Assembly: GCF_041893525.1 (NCBI RefSeq)
Contig: NZ_CP169068.1
Source of the DNA: Phaeobacter bryozoorum
Lineage (GTDB): Bacteria > Pseudomonadota > Alphaproteobacteria > Rhodobacterales > Rhodobacteraceae
Strand: one strand, 5' to 3'
DNA length: 64,000 bases
This document shows positions 49,524 through 58,829 of the stretch, piece by piece. The position numbers and the translations under genes were made by a program. The number at the start of each line of letters is the position of its first letter. Position 1 is the stretch's first letter. The notes beneath the pieces were generated by a model. That model worked only from the letters and a program-made list of their open reading frames with translations. It was not told where the DNA came from and did not search any database.

Positions 49524-49683
49524 GAATGCCTCCTGTGGATCGACCTACTTTACCACGGGAACAAAGCAAACGCTTACCCAAAACTTCGACTTATCGAGGA
49601 TTGTGCAAGAAAGCTGAAGAATACTGAAAGAAAAATCCTGCCTTGTTGATTATCGTATGAACAGAAAGTTAGGGATTCGAGAT

Positions 49684-50496
49684 ATGAAAACCATTCTTAT
49701 CACCGGGGCCTCGTCGGGAATTGGCGCGGCGACCGCCCGGCATTTCCAAGCAAACGGTTGGAATGTCATCGCCACGATGCGCAGCCCTACGGACAGCCCG
49801 GAGCTCGGCGCGCTAGAAAACGTGCATCTGGCCCAACTGGATGTGACGGATGCGGGTTCAATTGCAACGGCCGTAGGCGAAGGCATCGAACGGTTCGGGC
49901 AGATTGATGTTTTGCTGAACAATGCGGGCTATGGCGCCTATGGTGCGTTAGAGGCCTTTTCGATGGATCGCATCCGGCGTCAGTTTGACACCAACGTGCT
50001 TGGATTGATCGAAGTGACCAAGGCGGTTCTGCCCCACTTTCGTCAAAACCGGTCGGGCACGATCATCAATATCTCGTCCATTGGCGGGCAGATCACATTT
50101 CCACTTGGCGCGCTTTATCACGGCACCAAGTTTGCAGTTGAGGGACTTTCGGAGTCGCTGCATTACGAGCTGGAGCCCCTTGGCATTCGGGTCCGTATTG
50201 TCCAGCCGGGCATGGTACGAACCAACTTTGGGGGCAGTTCTTTCGATTTCGCCATGGATGAAAACCTGCCGGACTACGCGCCAATGGTTGAAGCCATGGG
50301 GCGCCTGTTTGGCAAGCTGGCCGCGAACCCTTCTGCGCCCGAAACTGTCGCGCAGGTCATTTGGGATGCGGCCAACGAGACCGGAAGCCGCCTGCGCTTT
50401 CGCGCTGGACCTGATGCTGAAGAGCTGCTCGATGCCCGCAAACAACAAGATGACGAGACGTTCATCGGTGGTCTCAAGCAAAAGATGGGACCCTGA
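49684..50496 (+). CDS. Short-chain dehydrogenase/reductase, AraC-linked copy 1
   Basis: This 270-residue classical SDR has TILITGASSGIGAATARHFQANGWNVIATMRSP, the LLNNAGYGAYGAL segment, a catalytic Ser in IINISSIGGQITF and YHGTKFAVEGLSESLHYEL (Tyr-x3-Lys). The MRS after the second strand suggests NADP use. ATG 49684 with AGGGA nearby is preferred over an in-frame ATG nine codons earlier. It is the first gene of the unit divergent from the AraC regulator. The substrate is unknown. Confidence 0.9.
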   Translation: MKTILITGASSGIGAATARHFQANGWNVIATMRSPTDSPELGALENVHLAQLDVTDAGSIATAVGEGIERFGQIDVLLNNAGYGAYGALEAFSMDRIRRQFDTNVLGLIEVTKAVLPHFRQNRSGTIINISSIGGQITFPLGALYHGTKFAVEGLSESLHYELEPLGIRVRIVQPGMVRTNFGGSSFDFAMDENLPDYAPMVEAMGRLFGKLAANPSAPETVAQVIWDAANETGSRLRFRAGPDAEELLDARKQQDDETFIGGLKQKMGP

Positions 50497-50533
50497 AGGC
50501 TATCCAATCATTCATAGAAAGAGGGCATGATCC

Positions 50534-51376
50534 ATGTACCGCGAAGCAATCGAAAAAGGCGGCTTGGCCATTGTAACCGGGGCGGCAAGCGGCGTCGGCA
50601 AAGTCGCAGCTCAACGACTGGTACAAGACGGTCTGGGGGTTGTGCTGGTAGATCTGGCAGGTGAGGCCTTGGACCGAGCCGAGGCGGAATTGCGCGATCT
50701 GGCGGGCGCGTCCGCAATCGTTCAGGCGGTTCCGACAGATGTCACAGACACCGACGCCATGACTGCCTTGGCGGATCAGGTCTTTGCGCTCGGAGAGGTA
50801 GCAGTCCTGATGAACAATGCCGGTATCGCGCTGCCGACCGGCAGTTGGAAAAACGCAGAGAACTGGCGCAAACTTTTAGAGGTCAATCTCTTTGGTGTCA
50901 TGAACGGCGTGCATGCTTTCTTGCCACGCATGATAGAAGCTGCACGCCCGGCGGTGGTGATCAACACAGGGTCAAAACAGGGGATCACCACACCGCCCGG
51001 AAACCCTGCCTATAATACCAGCAAAGCCGCCGTGAAAGTCATGACAGAAATGCTGGCGCACGATTTGCGACAGGCCGAGGCGAAAATCACCGCCCATCTG
51101 TTTGTGCCGGGGTTTACCTATACTGGTATGATTAAGAAGTTCATGTCGGAAAAACCCGCCGCCGCGTGGACGAGCGAAGAGGCAATCGACTACCTGCTGA
51201 AGCGCATGTCGGACGGGGATTTCTATATTCTCTGCCCGGACAATGATGTGTCCGCAGAGCTCGACCGCAAACGGGTTGAATGGGCCGTGGGCGACATTAT
51301 CAACAACCGCACGGCGCTCTCACGCTGGCATCCTGACTATGCGGATGCCTTTGCCGCGCACGAGGCCTTGGAATAG
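50534..51376 (+). CDS. Short-chain dehydrogenase/reductase, AraC-linked copy 2
   Basis: This 280-residue SDR has LAIVTGAASGVGKVAAQRLVQDGLGVVLVDLAGEALDRAEAEL, where Asp after the second strand suggests NAD use, VLMNNAGIALPTGSW, VVINTGSKQGITTPPGNPAYNTSKAAVKVMTEMLAHDL (Tyr-x3-Lys) and the late LFVPGFTYTGMI. The usual catalytic Ser position reads NTGSKQG. It follows the first SDR by 37 bases and is probably cotranscribed. It belongs to a different SDR subgroup, so the two may act in sequence on one pathway. Confidence 0.9.
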   Translation: MYREAIEKGGLAIVTGAASGVGKVAAQRLVQDGLGVVLVDLAGEALDRAEAELRDLAGASAIVQAVPTDVTDTDAMTALADQVFALGEVAVLMNNAGIALPTGSWKNAENWRKLLEVNLFGVMNGVHAFLPRMIEAARPAVVINTGSKQGITTPPGNPAYNTSKAAVKVMTEMLAHDLRQAEAKITAHLFVPGFTYTGMIKKFMSEKPAAAWTSEEAIDYLLKRMSDGDFYILCPDNDVSAELDRKRVEWAVGDIINNRTALSRWHPDYADAFAAHEALE

Positions 51377-51667
51377 CCGCTCCAAAAGAGCGGCCGTAAA
51401 TGGAGCCAGTGAAACTGTTGTCCAAATAACAAGGCTTACTCCTCATCTAAATACCTAGCGGACATTCGTGCGAAGCGCGGCATCAAGTATTTTGGGCTCC
51501 AAGCGGACCAACGCGATTTGCGGACATCTCGTTTTGCGTTGCGACGGCTTCGTTTGCGGGCCGACCGCGCGGTTCGCGTGATTTAGGATCTTCCCAATTT
51601 GCGCCGGGAATGGTCTCTTGCTGCGGATGACGAAGTGCCCCGTCGGGCCGAAACAGGACAGCGCAGA

Positions 51668-52492
51668 ATGGATATCAGACTCAGCATCGTTGGCCTTGTG
51701 CGCTTCTCCGTGCTGACCCCGACCTATTATTCCGAGAAATTCGCGACCCTTGCCGATACGGCGGCTCATCTTTTCGCACCGGACCGGATGGAACTCAGGT
51801 TCCGGGTGTTTGAGCGGCTCTGCCTGCGCTCTCTCCTGCGCCAGAGCGATCAGGGATTTCACCTGATCGTCCTCACGGCTGAAGATATGCCCGAGCCCTA
51901 TCTGGAACGCCTGTCGCGCCTGCTGGAACCCGCCGACAATATCACGCTGATGCCGGTGGGGCCCGGCGTGCATTACAAGATGCTGAAGCAGGGCTATAAC
52001 GCCGTCCCAACAGAGGGGGCGACCCATCGCCTGATGTTCCGTCTGGATGACGACGATGCGGTGGATCTCGATTACATCGCCCGCAATCGGCGCCTCGCCA
52101 CCGGGATGATCCCGCTACAGGGAGAGAGCACCCCCTTTATCCTTGCCAACAATCGCGGCATCTACCTGCGCCGCAGCGAGGGGCCGCAGGGCGTGCAGGA
52201 CGAGATCTTCGATGCCTGCGAAAAGGCGCCGCTCTCGGTGGGGGCCGCGCTTGTGGCACCTGTCGGATATGGCGGCAATCCCTACCGCTACAATCACCGC
52301 CGCTACGCGCAGCACTGGAACGTGGTGTCGGATATCTCGACGCCGGGTTTCCTGCGCACCATTCATGGTGACAATAAATCCAGACCTGCGCAGATGGGGA
52401 TCACCCACAAGATGTCCGAGGCCGAGATCGCCGCAGCACTTGACCGCCACTTTGCGATGACGCCGGACCAGCTGCGAGCTGTGCTGCCGTGA
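51668..52492 (+). CDS. Putative rhamnosyl transferase family glycosyltransferase, copy A
   Basis: This 274-residue protein has a GT-A-like start (MDIRLSIVGLVRFSVLTPTYYSEKFATLADTAAHLFAPDRMELRFRVFERLCLRSLLRQSDQGFHLIVLTAEDMPEPYLERLSRLL). The acidic motif RLDDDDAVDLDYIARNRRLA serves as the expected nucleotide-sugar/metal site. This matches the Pfam group named putative rhamnosyl transferase. Sugar and acceptor are not known. The ATG choice follows the family start; the frame is open further upstream. It overlaps the next transporter gene by one base and has a paralogue on the other side of that gene. Confidence 0.8.
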   Translation: MDIRLSIVGLVRFSVLTPTYYSEKFATLADTAAHLFAPDRMELRFRVFERLCLRSLLRQSDQGFHLIVLTAEDMPEPYLERLSRLLEPADNITLMPVGPGVHYKMLKQGYNAVPTEGATHRLMFRLDDDDAVDLDYIARNRRLATGMIPLQGESTPFILANNRGIYLRRSEGPQGVQDEIFDACEKAPLSVGAALVAPVGYGGNPYRYNHRRYAQHWNVVSDISTPGFLRTIHGDNKSRPAQMGITHKMSEAEIAAALDRHFAMTPDQLRAVLP

Positions 52493-53391
52493 TGTCCCGG
52501 CTGACCGGAAACCAGCTGGGCGCGCTGCTGATGATTGGCAGCATGGCGGGTTTCACGATCAATGACGGGATGGTCAAACTCGCGGGGCAGAGCCTGCCGC
52601 TCTCGCAGATCCTGGTGGTGCGCGGTATTGCCGTCAGCCTGCTGATCTACGCGCTTGCCCGCGCTTATGGCAGCTTGCGCCTGTCGCTGAGCCGCCGGGA
52701 TTGGGGGCTTGTCGCAGGCCGCAGCCTGACTGAGGTGGCCACCACCTATTTCTTTCTCAGCGCCCTGTTGACCCTGCCCATCGCCAATGTGACGGCCATT
52801 TTGCAGATGCTGCCGTTGACCGTGACCCTCGCCGCGGTGCTGCTCTTTGGGGAACAGGTCGGCTGGCGTCGGGCCGCAGCGATTGGCGCGGGTTTTATCG
52901 GAATGCTGCTGATCGTGCGACCGGGACCGGAGGGCTTTGATAGCGGCACCGGCTACGCCCTTGCAGCGGTTCTTTGTATCACCGCGCGTGATCTCTTTAC
53001 CCGCCGGATGTCGGCGGCGGTGCCCTCGCTGACCGTCAGCTTGATGGCGGCGCTGTCGGTCCTGCTGTTCGGTCTTGTGCTTGGCTTGCAGGAGGACTGG
53101 CAGCCGCTGACCCTGACGACCACGTTTATCCTGCTTTTTGCAGCCGGCTGCATCTTCGTCGGCTATCTGTTCTCGGTGATGGTCATGCGGGTTGGTGATG
53201 TGGCGGCGGTTTCGCCCTTTCGCTACACCGGGCTGCTCTGGGCCCTGCTGCTTGGCTGGCTGATGTTTGACAGCTGGCCGGATGCGCTCACCCTGCTGGG
53301 GGCGGCCATCGTCGTGGCTGCCGGTGTTTTCAGCCTGCTGCGGGAGCGCCCCCGCCGCCGCGCCAGCGCGCCCCTGTCACCGCCCGAGTAG
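52492..53391 (+). CDS. EamA/DMT family transporter
   Basis: This protein of about 299 residues has ten hydrophobic segments in two EamA repeats (first NQLGALLMIGSMAGFTINDGMVKLAGQSLPLSQILVVRGIAVSLLIYALA; second from about YALAAVLCITARDLFTRRMSAAVPSLTVSLMAALSVLLFGLVLG). Such carriers export or import small metabolites. The start is ATG 52492 or the GTG three bases earlier, overlapping the stop of the glycosyltransferase gene. The C-terminus is Arg-rich and cytosolic. Confidence 0.9.
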   Translation: MSRLTGNQLGALLMIGSMAGFTINDGMVKLAGQSLPLSQILVVRGIAVSLLIYALARAYGSLRLSLSRRDWGLVAGRSLTEVATTYFFLSALLTLPIANVTAILQMLPLTVTLAAVLLFGEQVGWRRAAAIGAGFIGMLLIVRPGPEGFDSGTGYALAAVLCITARDLFTRRMSAAVPSLTVSLMAALSVLLFGLVLGLQEDWQPLTLTTTFILLFAAGCIFVGYLFSVMVMRVGDVAAVSPFRYTGLLWALLLGWLMFDSWPDALTLLGAAIVVAAGVFSLLRERPRRRASAPLSPPE

Positions 53392-53396
53392 ACGCG

Positions 53397-54173
53397 TCAG
53401 GCCCGGATTGCAAAGCGCGCTTCGAATTCGCCTTCCTGCGCTGGGGTGAGGCGGCTCAGCTCCGGTTCTCTGGCACCTTTCTGACGGGAGTCATTATAGG
53501 CGTTGAGCGTGCGCACAAACATCGGCGCATCCGGTATCGTGATGCTGGGCATGAAACGCGCAATCTTGTGATGGGCAAAATTCATGATGCTCTGCTTGCA
53601 ATTGCCGGCCACATACATGCCCATCGCCGCAACAAAATAGGGCCGGTACCCCTCTGCCGCATAGATCCCGTCCGACGCGAAGCGCGCGGTGAAGCCCTTG
53701 CAGAAATCAATCGCAACCGTCTGGTTCTGTGCGATCAGCCCCTGACACTGGCCAGCGGTCTGGCGCAGCCGCTCGACAAAATCCACCGAGACCGCATCAT
53801 CATCGTCATGACGGAATTGCAGGCAGGGCGCGCTCAGGTCATTGCGGGCGGTATTCAGAACCTCCTTCATGACCTGCCGGTGGTTGCCGGGGGGCAAGGC
53901 ACGGATCTGCACCTGCGGCATATCCGCCGTCAGATCGCGCAGCCGTGCCAGATGTGGCGCTGGCAGGCTCTCGCCAATCACAATCACCAGCGTGAAGTCC
54001 TGATCGGTCTGGGTACGCAGACAGGGCAGGGCGACCCGTTCCAGCAGGTCAAACCGCTCCTTCAGCCGGGCCTCGGCATAGAGATAGGCGATCCGCTCAT
54101 CAAGCGTGTCATGTTCAACCTGAAACCCACCAATGGCGGGATAGGAAAAACGGCATAGACCTATGACCTGCAT
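53397..54173 (-). CDS. Putative rhamnosyl transferase family glycosyltransferase, copy B
   Basis: This 258-residue protein is clearly related to the one at 51668-52492: MQVIGLCRFSYPAIGGFQVEHDTLDERIAYLYAEARLKERFDLLERVALPCLRTQTDQDFTLVIVIGESLPAPHLARLRDLT and the acidic motif QFRHDDDDAVSVDFVERLR. It converges with the EamA gene, with the stops five bases apart. ATG 54173 matches the family start. Acceptor and sugar are unknown. Confidence 0.8.
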   Translation of the reverse strand: MQVIGLCRFSYPAIGGFQVEHDTLDERIAYLYAEARLKERFDLLERVALPCLRTQTDQDFTLVIVIGESLPAPHLARLRDLTADMPQVQIRALPPGNHRQVMKEVLNTARNDLSAPCLQFRHDDDDAVSVDFVERLRQTAGQCQGLIAQNQTVAIDFCKGFTARFASDGIYAAEGYRPYFVAAMGMYVAGNCKQSIMNFAHHKIARFMPSITIPDAPMFVRTLNAYNDSRQKGAREPELSRLTPAQEGEFEARFAIRA

Positions 54174-54329
54174 CGCTGTAGACCCTCGCGCCTGCGGCCT
54201 CTCATGCGGGTCCGCCTGTCGCGGCGCACTATGCACCGCGCAGGTTGTACGGGCAAGCTGTAGCCCACGGGCGCTGTCCGGCCGCCGGCGCGCGCGCACG
54301 CCGCGCCGATGCGGCTGGGGGAGCTGCTG

Positions 54330-54396
54330 TTGACATCCCCCGCGACTCCCCATATACGCCCGCCTATCCGGCAACCGGGGGTCGCCCCAAAAGCCG
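54330..54396 (+). promoter_or_regulatory. Promoter and 5' leader hairpin of the rpsL-rpsG-fusA-tuf operon
   Basis: TTGACA (54330-54335), exactly 17 bases and TATACG (54353-54358) form an excellent sigma-70 promoter. A hairpin follows soon after the expected start (54369-54396: CGGC/GCCG outside, GGGG/CCCC inside). It sits in the 416-base gap 54174-54589 and implies a leader of about 225 bases before rpsL. The rest of the gap shows no gene. The -10 lacks T at its last position, as is common in Rhodobacter-type promoters. Confidence 0.75.
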
Positions 54397-54589
54397 ATAT
54401 CAAAATCTAAGTGGCTCAAGATCTCGTGCGCCTATTTGCGCGGATCCTCTGTAAACCCACCGCGTCGTTTACCTCGGAATGGAAACGATTGCGGTTTTTG
54501 CGCTTGCGGACGCGTAAGTGCGACGAATTTAGCCGTACGTTCAAGGACGTGCATGACACATGTGTTGTTGAGACGGGGAAAAAACCGGA

Positions 54590-54961
54590 ATGCCAACGAT
54601 CCAACAGCTGATCCGCAAGCCGCGGCAGCCGAAAGTAAAACGCTCTAAGTCCATGCACCTGGAACAGTGCCCGCAAAAACGCGGCGTCTGCACCCGTGTG
54701 TATACCACCACACCGAAGAAACCGAACTCCGCTATGCGGAAAGTTGCGAAGGTCCGCCTGACCAACGGTTTCGAAGTGATCTCCTACATCCCCGGTGAAA
54801 GCCACAACCTTCAGGAACACTCCGTGGTTCTGATCCGTGGCGGCCGTGTAAAAGACCTTCCCGGTGTCCGTTACCACATCCTGCGTGGTGTTCTGGATAC
54901 CCAGGGCGTCAAAGACCGTAAGCAACGCCGTTCGAAGTACGGCGCGAAGCGTCCTAAATAA
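54590..54961 (+). CDS. rpsL: 30S ribosomal protein S12
   Basis: S12 sits at the decoding centre and affects accuracy. The 123-residue protein begins MPTIQQLIRKPRQPKVKRSKSMHLEQCPQKRGVCTRVYTTTPKKPNSAMRKVAKVRLTNG and keeps the lysines of TPKKPNS and the VKDLPGVRYH loop, where streptomycin-resistance changes arise. It looks wild type. It is the first gene of the str operon. Confidence 0.98.
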   Translation: MPTIQQLIRKPRQPKVKRSKSMHLEQCPQKRGVCTRVYTTTPKKPNSAMRKVAKVRLTNGFEVISYIPGESHNLQEHSVVLIRGGRVKDLPGVRYHILRGVLDTQGVKDRKQRRSKYGAKRPK

Positions 54962-54976
54962 GAAGGATATTGATAA

Positions 54977-55447
54977 ATGTCTCGCCGTCACGCTGCTGAA
55001 AAACGCGAAGTTCTGCCCGACGCCAAGTTTGGCGACCGCGTTCTGACCAAATTCATGAACAACCTGATGATCGATGGTAAAAAATCGGTCGCAGAAAGCA
55101 TCGTTTACAACGCATTCGACCGCGTTGAATCGAAAATCAAACGTGCCCCCGTGGAAGTTTTCCACGAAGCCCTGGACAACGTGAAGCCTTCCGTCGAAGT
55201 GCGCTCGCGTCGTGTGGGTGGTGCCACCTACCAGGTGCCCGTCGAAGTGCGCCCCGAGCGCCGCGAAGCCCTGGCGATCCGCTGGCTGATCAAAGCCGCC
55301 CGCGCTCGCAACGAAAACACCATGGAAGAACGCCTCGCCGGTGAGCTGCTGGACGCTGTACAGTCCCGCGGTACCGCCGTGAAGAAGCGCGAAGACACCC
55401 ACAAGATGGCAGAGGCTAACAAAGCCTTCTCCCATTATCGCTGGTAA
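54977..55447 (+). CDS. rpsG: 30S ribosomal protein S7
   Basis: S7 nucleates the 30S head and in E. coli represses its operon. The 156-residue protein starts MSRRHAAEKREVLPDAKFGDRVLTKFMNNLMIDGKKSVAESIVYNAFDRVE and has GGATYQVPVEVRPERREALAIRWLIKAARAR. It lies 15 bases after rpsL and 18 bases before fusA. Confidence 0.98.
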   Translation: MSRRHAAEKREVLPDAKFGDRVLTKFMNNLMIDGKKSVAESIVYNAFDRVESKIKRAPVEVFHEALDNVKPSVEVRSRRVGGATYQVPVEVRPERREALAIRWLIKAARARNENTMEERLAGELLDAVQSRGTAVKKREDTHKMAEANKAFSHYRW

Positions 55448-55465
55448 GCTAGGGGACCTAGACCT

Positions 55466-57583
55466 ATGGCACGCGAATATCCGCTCAACCTGTACCGTAA
55501 CTTCGGTATCATGGCGCACATCGACGCAGGTAAAACCACCTGCTCCGAGCGTATCCTGTATTACACCGGCAAATCCCACAACATTGGTGAGGTGCACGAT
55601 GGTGCAGCCACCATGGACTGGATGGAGCAGGAGCAGGAACGCGGGATCACCATCACCTCGGCTGCGACCACCACCTTCTGGGAACGCACCGAAGATGGTC
55701 AGACCGCTGACTTTCCGAAGCACCGCCTGAACATCATCGACACCCCCGGCCACGTTGACTTCACCATCGAAGTTGAGCGTTCGCTGGCGGTTCTCGACGG
55801 TGCTGTCTGTGTTCTGGACGCCAACGCCGGTGTTGAACCCCAGACCGAAACCGTGTGGCGTCAGGCTGACCGCTACAAGGTTCCGCGTATGGTGTTCGTC
55901 AACAAGATGGACAAGATCGGCGCTGACTTCTTCAACTGCGTCAACATGATCGAAGACCGCACCGGCGCCCGCGCGGTTCCGGTTGGTATTCCGATCGGCG
56001 CAGAAACCGAGCTGGAAGGCCTGGTTGACCTCGTCAACATGGAAGAATGGCTGTGGCAGGGTGAAGACCTTGGCGCGTCGTGGATCAAAGCACCGATCCG
56101 TGACAGCCTGAAAGACATGGCCGAAGAATGGCGCGGCAAGATGATCGAAGCGGCCGTCGAAATGGACGACGACGCGATGGAAGCCTATCTGGAAGGCGAA
56201 GAGCCCGACGTCCCGACCCTGCGCAAACTGCTGCGCAAGGGTACTCTGGCCCTGGCATTCGTTCCGGTTCTCGGCGGCTCCGCATTCAAGAACAAAGGCG
56301 TTCAGCCGCTGTTGAACGCTGTGATCGACTATCTGCCCAGCCCGCTGGACGTTGTTGATTACATGGGCTTCAAACCCGGTGACGAAACCGAAACCCGTGA
56401 CATCGCCCGCCGTGCGGACGACGACATGGCGTTCTCGGGTCTGGCGTTCAAAATCATGAACGACCCCTTCGTCGGCTCGTTGACTTTCACCCGGGTTTAC
56501 TCCGGTACCTTGGCCAAGGGCGACACGCTCCTGAACTCCACCAAGGGCAAGAAAGAACGCGTCGGCCGGATGATGATGATGCACTCCAACGACCGTGAGG
56601 AAATCACGGAAGCGTTTGCAGGCGACATCATCGCGCTGGCAGGTCTGAAAGACACCACAACCGGTGACACGCTCTGCGCGGTCAACGATCCGGTGGTTCT
56701 GGAAACCATGACCTTCCCCGATCCGGTGATCGAGATCGCGGTTGAGCCGAAAACCAAGGCCGACCAGGAGAAAATGTCCCAGGGTCTGCAGCGTCTGGCT
56801 GCCGAAGATCCGTCCTTCCGCGTGGAGACCGACATCGAGTCCGGTCAGACCATCATGAAGGGTATGGGCGAACTTCACCTGGACATCCTGGTTGACCGTC
56901 TGAAGCGTGAATTCAAGGTCGAAGCCAACATCGGTGCGCCGCAGGTTGCCTACCGCGAGACCATCGGTCACGAGGTCGAGCACACCTACACCCACAAGAA
57001 ACAGTCGGGTGGTTCGGGTCAGTTCGCCGAGGTGAAGATGATCATCTCGCCGACAGAGCCGGGCGAAGGCTACTCCTTCGAGAGCCGCATCGTTGGTGGT
57101 GCCGTTCCCAAGGAATACGTCCCCGGTGTTGAAAAAGGCATCCAGTCTGTCATGGATAGCGGCCCGCTGGCCGGCTTCCCCGTGATCGACTTCAAGGTTG
57201 CCCTGATCGACGGTAAGTTCCACGACGTTGACTCCAGCGTTCTGGCCTTCGAAATCGCTGCACGTATGTGTATGCGTGAAGGCATGCGCAAAGCTGGCGC
57301 CAAGATGCTGGAACCGATCATGAAGGTGGAAGTTATCACACCTGAGGACTACACCGGTGGCATCATCGGCGATTTGACCTCGCGTCGTGGTCAGGTGACC
57401 GGCCAGGAACCCCGCGGCAACGCAATTGCGATCGACGCATTTGTGCCGCTGGCGAACATGTTCGGCTACATCAACACCCTGCGTTCGATGAGCTCGGGCC
57501 GCGCCCAGTTCACCATGCAGTTCGATCATTACGATCCGGTTCCGCAGAACATCTCTGACGAGATCCAGGCAAAATTCGCTTAA
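55466..57583 (+). CDS. fusA: Elongation factor G
   Basis: EF-G drives ribosomal translocation and, with RRF, recycling. The 705-residue GTPase has G1 AHIDAGKTT, the effector GITITSAATT, G3 DTPGHVDFT and G4 NKMDKIG. Domain IV has the THKKQSGGSGQFAEVKM and MDSGPLAGFPVIDFKVALIDGKFHDVDSS loops, and the C-terminal domain V has EPIMKVEVITPEDYTGGIIGDLTSRRGQV. It is the typical housekeeping form. Confidence 0.98.
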   Translation: MAREYPLNLYRNFGIMAHIDAGKTTCSERILYYTGKSHNIGEVHDGAATMDWMEQEQERGITITSAATTTFWERTEDGQTADFPKHRLNIIDTPGHVDFTIEVERSLAVLDGAVCVLDANAGVEPQTETVWRQADRYKVPRMVFVNKMDKIGADFFNCVNMIEDRTGARAVPVGIPIGAETELEGLVDLVNMEEWLWQGEDLGASWIKAPIRDSLKDMAEEWRGKMIEAAVEMDDDAMEAYLEGEEPDVPTLRKLLRKGTLALAFVPVLGGSAFKNKGVQPLLNAVIDYLPSPLDVVDYMGFKPGDETETRDIARRADDDMAFSGLAFKIMNDPFVGSLTFTRVYSGTLAKGDTLLNSTKGKKERVGRMMMMHSNDREEITEAFAGDIIALAGLKDTTTGDTLCAVNDPVVLETMTFPDPVIEIAVEPKTKADQEKMSQGLQRLAAEDPSFRVETDIESGQTIMKGMGELHLDILVDRLKREFKVEANIGAPQVAYRETIGHEVEHTYTHKKQSGGSGQFAEVKMIISPTEPGEGYSFESRIVGGAVPKEYVPGVEKGIQSVMDSGPLAGFPVIDFKVALIDGKFHDVDSSVLAFEIAARMCMREGMRKAGAKMLEPIMKVEVITPEDYTGGIIGDLTSRRGQVTGQEPRGNAIAIDAFVPLANMFGYINTLRSMSSGRAQFTMQFDHYDPVPQNISDEIQAKFA

Positions 57584-57649
57584 GCGAACAGATATTGAGG
57601 GGTTCGCGCCACGGCGCGTGCCCTTCTCAACACGAAAAGGAGGCCTCTC

Positions 57650-58825
57650 ATGGCTAAGGAAAAGTTTGAACGTACAAAACCGCACGTCAACATCGGCACC
57701 ATCGGCCACGTTGACCACGGCAAGACCACGCTGACCGCAGCGATCACCAAGTATTTCGGTGACTTCAAAGCCTACGACCAGATCGACGGCGCACCTGAAG
57801 AGAAAGCCCGCGGCATCACCATCTCGACCGCGCACGTGGAATATGAGACCGAAGGCCGTCACTACGCCCACGTCGACTGCCCCGGCCACGCTGACTATGT
57901 GAAAAACATGATCACCGGTGCGGCGCAGATGGACGGCGCGATCCTGGTTGTGAACGCTGCTGACGGCCCGATGCCGCAGACCCGCGAGCACATCCTGCTG
58001 GGCCGCCAGGTTGGCATCCCGAAGATGGTCGTGTTCATGAACAAAGTGGACCAGGTCGACGACGAAGAGCTCCTGGAGCTGGTCGAAATGGAAATCCGCG
58101 AACTGCTGTCTTCCTACGACTACCCGGGCGACGATATCCCGATCATCGCAGGGTCCGCTCTGGCGGCGATGGAAGGCCGTGACGACGCGATCGGCGCCGA
58201 CAAGATCAAGGAACTGATGGCGGCTGTTGACGATTACATCGACACGCCTGAGCGCGCTGTTGACCAGCCGTTCCTGATGCCGATCGAAGACGTGTTCTCG
58301 ATTTCCGGCCGTGGCACCGTTGTGACCGGTCGTATTGAGCGCGGCGTGATCAACGTTGGCGACTCGATCGAGATCGTTGGTATCCGTGACACCTCCACCA
58401 CCACCTGTACCGGTGTGGAAATGTTCCGCAAGCTCTTGGACCGTGGTGAAGCAGGCGACAACATCGGCGCGCTGCTGCGTGGTGTTGACCGTGACGGCGT
58501 TGAGCGTGGTCAGGTTCTGTGTAAGCCGGGTTCCGTGAAGCCGCACACCAAGTTCGAAGCTGAGGCCTATATCCTCACCAAGGAAGAAGGCGGTCGTCAC
58601 ACCCCGTTCTTCGCGAACTACCGTCCGCAGTTCTACTTCCGGACCACCGACGTGACCGGCACCGTGACCCTGCCCGAGGGTACCGAGATGGTTATGCCCG
58701 GCGACAACCTGAAGTTCGACGTTGAACTGATCGCGCCGATCGCGATGGAGCAGGGCCTGCGCTTCGCGATCCGCGAAGGTGGCCGCACCGTCGGCGCCGG
58801 CGTTGTGTCGAAAATCACCGACTAA
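57650..58825 (+). CDS. tuf: Elongation factor Tu, copy 2 (str operon)
   Basis: This is the str-operon tuf gene, 66 bases after fusA, with AAAAGGAGG before the ATG. The 391-residue protein is identical to the product at 27779-28954, with the same G motifs (GHVDHGKTT, DCPGHADY, NKVD). DNA identity with copy 1 begins at the ATG and runs through the stop into the 3' UTR and terminator, which points to gene conversion. Confidence 0.97.
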   Translation: MAKEKFERTKPHVNIGTIGHVDHGKTTLTAAITKYFGDFKAYDQIDGAPEEKARGITISTAHVEYETEGRHYAHVDCPGHADYVKNMITGAAQMDGAILVVNAADGPMPQTREHILLGRQVGIPKMVVFMNKVDQVDDEELLELVEMEIRELLSSYDYPGDDIPIIAGSALAAMEGRDDAIGADKIKELMAAVDDYIDTPERAVDQPFLMPIEDVFSISGRGTVVTGRIERGVINVGDSIEIVGIRDTSTTTCTGVEMFRKLLDRGEAGDNIGALLRGVDRDGVERGQVLCKPGSVKPHTKFEAEAYILTKEEGGRHTPFFANYRPQFYFRTTDVTGTVTLPEGTEMVMPGDNLKFDVELIAPIAMEQGLRFAIREGGRTVGAGVVSKITD

Positions 58826-58829
58826 GGTC

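Noticed and set aside
49657..49683. Upstream ATG as start of the first AraC-linked SDR gene
   Set aside because: It would add nine residues before the family start and has a poorer ribosome site; ATG 49684 is preferred.
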